Assembly: GCA_949825045.1 (NCBI GenBank)
Contig: OX463835.1
Coordinates: forward strand, 23,081,201-23,145,200
Direction of reading: 5' to 3'
Source of the DNA: Argyresthia goedartella
Lineage: Eukaryota > Arthropoda > Insecta > Lepidoptera > Argyresthiidae
DNA: 64,000 nt
Made by a program: the position numbers and the translations under genes. The notes beneath the pieces were generated by a model. That model worked only from the letters and a program-made list of their open reading frames with translations, was not told the origin of the DNA and ran no database searches. Shown here one piece after another: positions 30,150 through 38,956 of the stretch; the first letter of the stretch is position 1; every line of letters starts with the position of its first letter.

Positions 30150-30710
30150 TTCCCCGGAGCTCTCACGATGTTCTGCGAGAAACGATATCGTTTTTTAAAG
30201 TCCATCTCGCTAAGATCATAAGGATCTTGCGCATCCCTCAATATCCTTCTCGGAACAGCAATATGAAGATACTCGTTGTTTCGAAAAATATGTTCATAAT
30301 GATCAACTTCACGAAATGGTTCCATTTTGCCGTCCTAGCTGATAGCTGGTCAGAGTGTCGATAAGGGGGCGGAAGAACCAATATCCACTGGTTTGGTTTG
30401 TTTATTTTATGTACTCGTATCACTCTCAAGCGTGGTCGAGATACCGCTCAAGCACAACAAACAACAATCTCAAGTCTCAAGAGAGGATCTCAACAAAAGT
30501 TTGACATCTGTAGTTGTCGTGCAAAAAAGTTTATTTTATTTTATTTGAATCTTGTTCAAGAATTAATAAAACCTCTACTCACATCTGAGGTCACTCAGAT
30601 GAATTATGATTTTTGATATGAGTCTCAAGCACCGATTCAGAATAAGCGCGTACTCTTAAGACTACTCTTGAGTAGATCTCAGATTTAAGATTCGTTCTAG
30701 AATACGACCC
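30150..30710 (-). mobile_element. PIF/Harbinger element, 5' end
   Basis: The outer end on the reverse strand reads GGGTCGTATTCTAGAACG, preceded by TTA (TAA at 30711-30713 on the given strand), a Harbinger-style terminus. It runs through a leader into the start of a transposase and is broken near 30150 at LINE A2. The other end was not found. Confidence 0.6.
30152..30325 (-). pseudogene. Harbinger transposase N-terminus
   Basis: About 58 codons from ATG 30325: HYEHIFRNNEYLHIAVPRR, DPYDLSEMDFKKRYRFS. The DPYDL...F..RYRFS pattern is the usual start of HARBI1-like nucleases. The DDE catalytic core is absent because the frame runs into LINE A2 (sequence after about 30150 is ORF1 of A2 in another frame). 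Confidence 0.6.
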
Positions 30711-30713
30711 TAA

Positions 30714-31110
30714 GTGCGCAGGCAGGCCTGCTCATAAAACTGCAATGCAGCTGTGCCCTCAAAGGCGCCGACACAAACCCAAACCTCACAGTATGCCTGC
30801 ACGGCAAAAGGAAACAATACTAACACAGAAGATCAACAATAGTGGCGAAATATTTACAATAGAATCATAATGCTAACAAATATAATGACTACGAGCTAAA
30901 GGATAATAAAACTATACAAACTTAAACTGCCGGTGGAGAATTCCAGAAAGTGTATTCGGCGACCAGATGTTTCACTACCTAACTCGTAATGACTGTGTTC
31001 CTTAACACTTCTATTACAATGCCTTATTACAAGGTCCATAAATAACACATTTATCATTATAAAAACCTATGTAACATCAATTTTATGGAATGCAATAAAT
31101 ATATTGAGGA
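30714..31110. other. unassigned sequence
   Basis: No gene. The block 30930-31030, read in reverse, has the look of an LTR start (TGTTAAGGAACACAGTCATT) but nothing confirms it. Confidence 0.3.
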
Positions 31111-31111
31111 T

Positions 31112-31358
31112 TGAGACAATCTTACACAAATCGATCTAGCTAGGCCAACAAACAGTAGCTCAATAAGGAAGGCTTGTGTTATGGGTATATTTATGGGTAT
31201 ACTAGACGACGACGATATAATTTAATAGAGATCCAGACACAGAGTAAGAAACTAATATTTAAGCTCATCACACAAATATTTGCGCTTACCGGGATTCGAA
31301 CCCAGGACCGTCAGCTTCGCAGGCAGGGTCACTACCCGCTAGGCTAAGCCGGTCGTCA
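31112..31358 (-). mobile_element. tRNA-derived SINE, reverse
   Basis: Reverse strand: box A TAGCCTAGCGG (31337-31347) and box B GGTTCGAATCC (31292-31302). The body matches the copy at 45.6 kb in the same order. Confidence 0.8.
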
Positions 31359-31479
31359 CGTAAACAAATAGTATCGTGACATGTCAAATAAAAGGGCTTG
31401 TTGCGAGAATCTCAATATTTTTCTTTATTGACACTTGACATTTTTACAAGAGAGCCAACTTATAGGCAAAGGGAATTTG

Positions 31480-32108
31480 AAAAAAGTGGCCAAGTGCGAG
31501 TCGGACTCGCCCATGAAGGGTTCAGTTGTAGCAAGTAATTATGTGACTGGATGTTTGTGTTGTAACTTTGTGTTTCATAGTGTTTGTATGAATGACAAAG
31601 TTTTTTTTGGAGTTTTTAATAAATGTTTTATATCTTAAAAACTGGTCATTTTATTGTGTTCAAACTCATTTTCGATTAAAGTGTTTATTGAGATACACAG
31701 AATATATTTTATTTTTTATTTTTCACTCTCTTACTTTAAAAGACTCTATATTTTAGGGAGGGACACACATTTTTCCACTTTGGAAGGGTCTGTCTCTTTA
31801 ACGATTTACTTTGAGGAAAAATGGTTGTAGGAACCTCAACGACATTTTTAATGACCTATCTACAAACATCCCACACATATAGCTTTGTTGAAAAAAAATA
31901 TTGTTTCAGTTCCATGTATGAGGAGCCCCCTTTAATTATTTAAATTTTTGTATCAAAATACATCTACATAGTTTCAACTGTGTAGTCCTAATAGTTTCAG
32001 CATAAAGTTGTTGTGACATACGGACAGACGGACGGACGGACGGACGGACGGATAGACAGACTTGACGAAACTATAAGGGTTCATTGTTTCTCTACGGAAA
32101 CCTAAAAA
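31480..32108 (+). repeat. GTGCGAGTCGGACTCGC interspersed repeat
   Basis: Starts AAGTGCGAGTCGGACTCGCC and ends in a (GACG)n run followed by CTATAAGGGTTC and TACGGAAACCTAAAAA. I recognise both ends from many lepidopteran loci. No long ORF. A piece lies in reverse at 45.1 kb. Confidence 0.75.
32022..32060. repeat. (GACG)n tetranucleotide run
   Basis: Eight or so GACG units with slight variants at both ends; part of the preceding repeat family. Confidence 0.85.
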
Positions 32109-32679
32109 GTAGACGCGATTCCTTTGTGTGGGAATCCGACCTGCAATAGAATTTCTGTCAACGATAACACTTTGTCTGCCATTGTCTTTGATAGGTTATT
32201 GTGGGACATATATATCTTTGTGAAGCTTGCTATTGTGGTTATGATTATTGTATCAAAAAGCGGTTCTCCTTTTCCGTTCCAACCTCGCTCCGCAAATGTT
32301 TTGCTAATATGAGATCCTTAATGATCTCGCAGCTCTGCCTACCCCTTATTGTCAAGTCGTGAGTATAGTGTTATGTTTGTAAACCGTAACATAAATCCGA
32401 GCACAGTTTATGTGACTGGTTGGTGTCGGTTTTGTACACCTCTGCTACGACATTTCTGCATTTCAATATTAAACATAAACATATAAACATAACTTTATTT
32501 AGGAAAAAGATATACAATTACAAAGTTCACTACTCCCTAAAAAAGGGCAAGCCCTGTGGCATCGGACGAGTAGTTACTTCCGAATAGGTGGCACAGTTTT
32601 ACAATATTATCTTTTGAGAGATATTTGATAAATTACAATATAAATTTTTAAGACAGAATAATAATATTACAATAATATT
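32109..32679. other. no gene recognised
   Basis: Short open frames only. 32475-32600 (ACTTTATTTAGGAAAAAG...GGGCAAGCCCTGTGGCATC) looks like a reverse LINE 3' UTR but belongs to none of the families defined here. Confidence 0.35.
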
Positions 32680-32835
32680 TAATAAAATTAATAAGCAGCA
32701 ATAAACAATTACAAAACTATTAACAGCAAGGTCTGTGTTGAGCCAGATTAACCCCATACAGTCCCGTCATTTAAGTAATCTTGAACATTGTAATATCCGT
32801 TTTTCGACAAACGTGCTTTTTAAATTGCTCAAACT
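32680..32835 (-). mobile_element. family A fragment (3' end), older
   Basis: Matches A2 3' sequence around 26005-26150 with more differences (GTCCCGTC, CCGTTTTTCGACAAACG) and a short deletion. Only the end of ORF2 and part of the 3' UTR. Confidence 0.75.
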
Positions 32836-32924
32836 ACTACTAGTATAGTAGTAGTAGCTAGAGCAGCAGATATAAATGCGATATTTGTCTTACAAAAAAG
32901 TGCGATCAGGGCGATATATCATAT

Positions 32925-32994
32925 TCATAATTCATAAATCTTTATTGCACACACACATATTAAATTTAAAAGGTTACATTAGGAGAAATCATAT
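32925..32994 (-). mobile_element. 63-bp LINE 3' end inserted in LINE G
   Basis: ATCATAT occurs at 32918-32924 and 32988-32994. Between them is an AT-rich LINE 3' tail-like piece (TCTTTATTGCACACACACAT). Removing it restores the LINE G reading AIYHMYKGDQ. Confidence 0.6.
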
Positions 32995-33517
32995 GTACAA
33001 AGGCGATCAATTAGATGCTAGAGAATCATTAAGAGAAAAATTCAAAGAAATTAATATACTTACGGTTACCTGTCAATATATATACGAGAATATCATGCAT
33101 GTAAGAAAAAACATAGCTTTATTTAAAATTGTAGGTGATAGCCATACAATAAACACTAGAAATAGAAATAGGTTAGCACTACCATTATTTAAACTAAGTA
33201 AAGTAGGCACATCATTCATGGGGCACTGTATTCGATTCTACAATAAAATACCACAGGAATCATTGATCCTTCCTGAAAAGAGGTCCAAAAACTATGTTAA
33301 TAATGAGCTGATAAGAAAGTCCTATTATAGTATTAAGGAATACTTATATGACAAAACTGCATGGTCCATACCATCTCAGCGCACAGAAATTCGACGAGGG
33401 GCGATGGATCAAGTATATCACTCGCCGGCGAATTTCCTTAGACCGAAACCTGTACCTGTTGTAAAGTCACTTTTAAAAAAAAAAAGTATGGGGGAGTTTC
33501 TTGCCGTTTCTCCTTAA
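32995..33517 (+). pseudogene. LINE G ORF2 C-terminus
   Basis: About 174 codons of a CR1-group ORF2 C-terminus: SLREKFKEINILTVTCQYIY, HCIRFYNKIPQESLIL, YSIKEYLYDKTAW, aligning with family C. A 50-residue tail beyond DKTAW (QRTEIRRGAMDQVY...) is not present in A or C and may be read-through into 3' UTR. Lacks the RT core. Confidence 0.65.
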
Positions 33518-33668
33518 CCCCGAGGCCCACCTTCCGAAACGGTGTGGTCTTTTTTTTATATAAAAAAAAATTGACTTGTAGTTATAAGTAAGTATAATTT
33601 TGACGTTGAATAAGATAATTTATTTATTTATATTCAATAAAAAAATGACTTTGACTCTGAATCTGAGT

Positions 33669-34260
33669 ATATATATATTTAAATTAATTATTATTTTGCG
33701 TACTGTGAGATTTACAAAAGCCTGTTTCAACCTTATGCTTTGCCTTAGTGGTAAAGCTCGTCCTTGCAAAGCTCCCCGTTACTCCAGGCGGAAGGGCCTG
33801 CAGTGTGAGAGGGACGGAATCAGGGAAAAATTACAAAACGTCGGTTTTAAATTGATACAAAATTAACTAAAACAGCTATGAAAAATTCTAATAGGTAATT
33901 TAGATATTGTCAAAACCAAATTAATAAATATTTTTGAATTCTGTGCGCTATTCCAATTTGTCAGAAAAACAAAAAAAAATTAAAATTTAGACCCTATTTC
34001 AATAACTATTTCCATCGAGCGGAATTCCTCCAAACGAGTTTCTGTTATTACAAAATCTAGAAAAAGGTCCCAAAATTGTTATATTAATATATTTAACTTG
34101 GGACTTCTCTTGAACAGCAGAGAAATAATTTCAAAAAGTGTCGATTTTGTCGATACGTAACCCTATCTGCGTCGATTCGGGGTGTTAGTGAAGGGGTTAC
34201 CACAAACTCTGTAGCAGCGCTGTACTAAAGTGTTGTTTGGCATTCGACACTTCTTGTCAG
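33669..34260. other. no gene recognised
   Basis: AT-rich; an 88-codon frame at 33600-33866 shows no motif. Nothing convincing. Confidence 0.35.
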
Positions 34261-34272
34261 TTCCCGAGTGAA

Positions 34273-34490
34273 GCGAGGGCGTGTTCAAGATTGAAAATAT
34301 TAGCGCGAGACGTGCTGCAGTCGGGGTTACATGGCGCTTGATTGAGCACTACTTCCATTCTGAATGACTTGACATATCTTGAGATCTCTTACTACAGAGA
34401 AGCTCGTCTTTACATGTACACTGTTTTTATGTTAAGTGTACAATAAATAAACTAGTGGTTTTGTGAGAACAGTAGACCTAACTTCAATAA
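34273..34490 (+). repeat. possible solo LTR
   Basis: Begins TGTTCAAGATTGAAAATATT and ends near ACCTAACTTCA, with AATAAA at about 34443-34448 as a polyadenylation signal. Layout resembles a small Copia-type LTR; no flanking duplication was found. Confidence 0.3.
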
Positions 34491-34499
34491 AAAAAAAGT

Positions 34500-34850
34500 A
34501 CTATATATGTCACCGTAAGATAGTCAAAACCGTTAGTTGATAATCTTACTAACTATCGACGGATAGTAAACCAGACCGATAGGGCTTAGAATTTACGTTT
34601 CTTTTGTACTTACATGTCATTGTCAACCTAACAAGAAGACTATTCGGGGTTTCGCTGCGTTCGCCCCCTCTAGTCTTCACCTAAGCTACCGTAGTGTTTG
34701 CCCTGGTGTTTCGTTTGCAATTCAAGTTTAAACCAGTCTACTATCTAACGGTTTTAACCGTTAGTTGATCAACTAACGCGTCATATAGTAAGCAGTACGC
34801 TACAGTTTACTGTCTGTCCATAGTCGACCAACTAACGAGAGCCTCCACCT
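34500..34850. repeat. block with repeated GTTAGTTGAT/ATCAACTAAC inverted motifs
   Basis: CCGTTAGTTGATAATC near 34529, GTTAGTTGATCAACTAACG near 34759 (a palindrome), GACCAACTAACGAG near 34826. Could be the ends of a decayed TIR element. No ORF. Confidence 0.4.
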
Positions 34851-34929
34851 CTCGAGGTACACAGATGTGAAGAACAATGGAATCACATTATGAACAAGAG
34901 AATCGGTTCGTAATTTTGAAAAACATTTC

Positions 34930-34975
34930 AAAATATGAATATTCATAGTTAACAAACTATGAATATTCATATTTT
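34930..34975. repeat. near-perfect 21-bp palindrome
   Basis: Left arm 34930-34950 and right arm 34955-34975 are exact reverse complements (core ATGAATATTCAT) around a 4-base spacer AACA. Confidence 0.9.
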
Positions 34976-35737
34976 AGTTTGATAAGGCCACAGAAGACGT
35001 TTTTTTTTAAACCAAATTGCCTTTGGAACCTTTATGATTGGTATATTTGTCAATTCCTTGATTTCAGAGATGCATAATAGACTTACAGATTTCTGGCAGA
35101 CGGTTGAAAGTTTACATTTCGACTTTAGCTTGGAAATCACCTGGAATTGGTGATTCCTTTTAGCCCGCGACGAAAAAATAGGGGTGTTATAAGTTTGAAG
35201 CGTCCGTCTGTCTGTGTGTGTGTGTGTGTCTGCACCCAAGCGGTCAAACGGGTGGAGGGATTTTGATACGATTTTCTGTAAATGGTACAAGACTGCGACG
35301 GTCCTTACCCATGTTTATTCAAATCGAAAGTTCGGCTGATCGAGAAAACAAGCCAGCCTAATTTTAGATTTAAGGTTTCATTGACTATATCGAAAATGTT
35401 TTACAATTTGTGGCTCTTACCACAAAAACATAAACTCCTGTTCAACACTTGTTTAAAGACAAAAATTTCATCATAATCATAATTTATTGATAATAAGATA
35501 TTAATGTCAACAGTATACAATTGACGAAAATAAATTAAATTAGCAGGCATAATGAGCATGAATAACATACAATGATACAATAGTAATATAGTCACTAATA
35601 AATGTCAATAATAAAACTAAATTAATGTCAAAAAAAATATTTATTATTATACCATTTCAGGTAAAGGATTTGTCGTTTGTTTTGAGGTTAAACTATGTGT
35701 TACTTTTTTTGTAGTAGCGCGGTGTATGACATAACAT
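34976..35737. other. old repeat remnants, no gene
   Basis: 35155-35290 (CCCGCGACGAAAAAATAGGG, a (TG)n run, GATTTTGATACGATTTT) has the style of a widespread lepidopteran repeat. The rest is AT-rich and unassigned. Confidence 0.4.
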
Positions 35738-36020
35738 AACATAGCGTCACGCCTTTTCCCATACGGGGTGGCAGAGGCACAATTGTGCCCACTTTGAGCC
35801 AGTTATTCAATACTCTATTTAGCACGACAGGGGGCTAGCCTAACGCCGCGGCTATGAAGCTTTCCTTTACGATGTTTTTCTATCGCCGTTAGAACGACCG
35901 AATAAGTACTTAAGATAAATTAATTATCTCTTTGGTACAGTCAGGAATCGAACCTTCTTCTCCTGTGAGAGAAGACACGGTGTATGTCTAGTTATTACAC
36001 GTCTGTCTGTGCCAGACAGA
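35738..36020 (-). mobile_element. second SINE family, reverse
   Basis: Box B as complement of GGAATCGAACC (35944-35954). The body has GGGGGCTAGCCTAACGCCGC and ends in CGTCACGCCTTTTCCCATAC on the given strand. Body pieces recur at 36.4, 44.7 and 48.1 kb. Confidence 0.65.
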
Positions 36021-36164
36021 GAGACGCTGATATATCATCGTTTCGGTAATGTCGGTAATATCGGTAATTACGACCAGCATAATGATAAACTTCTTGGTAA
36101 AAACTCATTTGTTATCTGAATATTGATCATTATGACCATAATGTATCAAAATTTGTCAAATTAT

Positions 36165-36415
36165 GACATTCAAATTTCGAAAGCCCACGCCCGCCTGCGT
36201 GCCGCCCCTAGTCTGTCTGTGAAGTTGGTACTACTGAACAAGCTAAACAAGTGCGGAGCAATGATCAATGCCACCATGCCGGTCGAACATGTGGTTCCTG
36301 AACACATTAAAGAGAGCTTATGATATGTGTGCAGATAAACTAGTGTATGTAACTGTACATAATTAGGCATTATGTAGCAGTAACATAAACTACTAGAAAT
36401 ATACTGTTCAGATAT
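36165..36415 (+). repeat. repeat F, copy 1
   Basis: Shares GAACAAGCTAAACAA, GGTTCCTGAACACAT and AGATAAACTAGTGTATGTAA with 38395-38640. A short open frame here ends VPEHIKESL. It may be a gene-derived or TE-derived repeat; I do not recognise it. Confidence 0.65.
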
Positions 36416-36417
36416 CA

Positions 36418-36566
36418 TGACAAAAACTTGCGGAATCTTTCGTATCTCCAGAGCTGCGGGGGATGGGCTAGCTCCCTGTTACACGAAATCTAGTATTGAA
36501 TAACTGGCTGAACGAGGGCTGTGCCACTGCCACCCCGTATAAGAAAAGATGTGACCCTTAGTGTCA
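36418..36566 (+). mobile_element. second SINE family, body fragment
   Basis: Contains GCTGCGGGGGATGGGCTAGC and GTATTGAATAACTGGCTGAA, inverse of the copy at 35.8 kb. No tRNA head. Confidence 0.6.
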
Positions 36567-36574
36567 TGTCATCA

Positions 36575-36606
<32 letters not shown>
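36575..36606. repeat. (TG)n microsatellite
   Basis: About 16 TG units. Confidence 0.95.
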
Positions 36607-36609
<3 letters not shown>

Positions 36610-36619
36610 CAACATAATT

Positions 36620-36780
36620 GTCCGAGCGAGCGAAGCTTCTACGATTTAGCTCGGGCAAAAATGCACTCGCACGTCTATACTGATTTCCGTTTGTTCTCAA
36701 TCGGTCTCTCGGTCGCATTTCTCAATAGATTCTCGTGAAATTTTGTGAGCTGGCTCGATAATTATATGAATTTTCATGTT
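36620..36780. repeat. repeat H, copy 1 (CGAGCGAGCGAAGC block)
   Basis: GAGCGAGCGAAGCTTCTACG, CTCGGGCAAAAATGCACTCG, TTTCTCAATAGATTCTCGTG; the same order occurs at 42487-42650 with changes. Noncoding. Confidence 0.6.
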
Positions 36781-37254
36781 AATGGAAATAAGTGAAACAA
36801 TTGACTACACAATTAAATGGTTATTAGCATAAGTTAAAACAAAAGCCTTGTTACATGTTATTTTAATAAATATACATTACTGTTTACTATATTTTTCTCG
36901 TAGCAATCAAAATACTTAGTGGCCCCTATTTTCTTTTGAGTAGTATGTATATATATATATATATATATTTATTTATGTACCTTATTGTACAAAACAGTTA
37001 ACTCAAAACAAATATAAAGGAAATAACATGTAAAAAGGCGAGCTTATCTCTAACAAGGGATTTCTTCCAGCAAACCTAGAATGGAGAGGAAAAAAAGAAA
37101 CTAAAGGTAGAAATACGTGCACAACAATAAAAAGTCAGTAAAAATAATAAACTACTTACCAATATCTACATAATACAAAAAATAATGCTATATATAATAC
37201 TAATACTTATCATGGAAGAGAAAGATAAAACGACTTTTAAAAGAGTGCCTTGTT
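36781..37254. other. (TA)n and LINE 3' UTR-like sequence
   Basis: (TA)n at 36947-36967. 36968-37075 (TTTATTTATGTACCTTATTG, AAAAAGGCGAGCTTATCTCT, TTTCTTCCAGCAAACC) reads as a reverse LINE 3' UTR; a related stretch lies at 44897-44960 in the other orientation. No gene. Confidence 0.45.
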
Positions 37255-38100
37255 TTGAATGCTCAAAAAACTAAAGTAATTCACATAAGATCACCATACC
37301 TCAAAGGCCAACCGAAAAATCACCTGATCGCCCACTCGCACAGTTGCCAACATAGCGGAACTACTATCGCGGGAGCCGGGTGCACGTGTGAACAAATACA
37401 ATGGGTTGACTCACACGTCTACCTGGGTCTCGTGATAGACAAACACTTTAACTGGGGAGAACACATTGACAGAGTATGCAAAAAACTACGCGCGTTCCTG
37501 GCAACGATGTATATAATAAAGAACCGAATACCATTCTCAACCAGGATACTATTATATAACGCTCTTGCAGAGTCAATAGTGTCATATGGACTGTCTAGTT
37601 ATGGACGCACTTTTAATACATACTTAGACAATATATATAAACTACAATTAAAAATTCTAAAACTAATAGTATCACCACAAACAAAATTAAACTACTCGCC
37701 TGATTATAATGGTTTATTCAATCACTGCAACATGTTACCAATCCACACTAAAGTTAAATATAATATAATCAAAGAACAATATGCTGACATCCATACACTC
37801 AAAACTGTCTCCCATTCACATAGCATCCAGACTCGCAAGGTGACAAATAACGAACTAGTGACGGTTAGAGCACGAAATTACTATGGTGAGCGAACTACTT
37901 AATTTATCATACCACGACTGATGAACAGCCTGCCTACCAAACTTAAAGCATCATTCACCCCTAATACACTAAAATTCAAATTAAAAAAAATTCTTCATTA
38001 TTACTGCAGCCTCGGAACAACACCATTCATCAACACCATCCATTCCATCTGTTCGATCCGGTCCCAAAGTTACTCGTCTCTGACTTTTGATGGATAGATG
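37237..38100 (+). pseudogene. LINE RT C-terminal fragment (unassigned clade)
   Basis: 216-codon open frame 37255-37902: VYLGLVIDKHFNWGEHIDRV (the post-YADD RT segment), ALAESIVSYGLSSYGRTF, and a C...C...C.C cluster (SCQHSG, GAGCTCEQ) before it. Beyond 37902 a shifted frame continues as IPRLMNSLPTKLKAS, the usual C-terminal motif, to about 38070. RT core and endonuclease missing. Clade not determined. Confidence 0.6.
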
Positions 38101-38394
38101 GATAAATAAACTTATTCACTGTTTTAATATATTATACACAAATACAAACAACTTATTATATAAATACAAACAACTCGGGTATCTCGTAATGTAACGTAAC
38201 TGCACGATACATTACGAAATGCCCATGTACCCATGTAGAATGTAAAAAAATATTTAATAATTAATGATTGTACCCTGTCCGCACGAATTCCAGCATCACG
38301 CACAAACCTCCGTGGTTTATGTGATGTAAATGTATATAATTAAGATGTTTTTCTCAATTTGGTAAATAAATTAAAAAAAAAAAACCCCCGACGC
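38101..38394. other. spacer with poly(A)
   Basis: No gene. Poly(A) at 38372-38383 followed by CCCCCGACGCCCGAC leads into repeat F copy 2. Confidence 0.4.
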
Positions 38395-38640
38395 CCGACT
38401 GCGTGAAGTTGGTACTCCAGAACAAGCTAAACAATTGCAGAGCCACAATGCCGTTCAAACATGCGGTTCCTGAACACATCAAAGAGAGCTTATGATATGT
38501 GTGTAGATAAACTAGTGTATGTAACTGTACATAATTAGGCATTAAAACTCTCGAGTGATATTACGGCTCGTTTCATAAACCCGCTCTCGAGTATTAATGC
38601 CCTACATTATGCAGCAGTCACATAAACTACTATTAATTAA
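38395..38640 (+). repeat. repeat F, copy 2, with a 65-bp insertion
   Basis: Matches 36190-36405. Between GGCATTA and ATGCAGCAG it holds about 65 extra bases bounded by inverted CTCTCGAGT and ATTAATGCC pieces. Confidence 0.6.
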
Positions 38641-38643
38641 CTC

Positions 38644-38678
38644 CGCGGGGGGAAGGCGGGGGAAGGCGGGGGAAAGGG
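38644..38678. repeat. G-rich run with quadruplex potential
   Basis: Four or more runs of at least four G separated by one to four bases (GGGGGGAA, GGCGGGGGAA twice, AAAGGGG). Confidence 0.8.
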
Positions 38679-38956
38679 GTGTGAAATCATAAAAAAAATG
38701 CAAATTTCTTTTGTCAAATCAAATCAAATCAAATCAAAAATCATTTATTTCCATAGGATGTTGTTACATCACTTAGATCCGTCATTACATTTTTTTGGGT
38801 GAGTTCACTAACACAATGGCGGAATCTGTGGAGAAGAGCTCACCGAAGAAACTCCACAGTCGTCGCATCTTTTGCGTTTCCTTTTTTAAATAAAATATTG
38901 TCAAATTACAAAATGAATGCTAATTATATATCGAAACAGCCTGTTACTCAAACAAT

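Larger units (their letters stand above)
25795..30150 (-). mobile_element. LINE A2 (family A), longest uninterrupted copy
   Basis: From the 3' tail TTGACTA repeats (25795-25811) through ORF2 and ORF1 to a 5' truncation near 30150. Used here as the reference for A1, A3 and older fragments. Left flank is LINE E, right flank a Harbinger fragment, and no shared flanking duplication is visible. Confidence 0.9.
32863..33668 (+). mobile_element. LINE G, 3' end related to A and C
   Basis: Reads AADINAIFVLQKSAIRAIY, then after a 70-bp insertion DARESLREKFKEINILT. 3' UTR ends in TTTGACTCTGAATCTGAG-type repeats. 5'-truncated. Confidence 0.7.

Noticed and set aside
31435..31638. 67-aa frame at the start of the GTGCGAGTCGGACTCGC repeat
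   Set aside because: Lies in a dispersed repeat; no protein motif.
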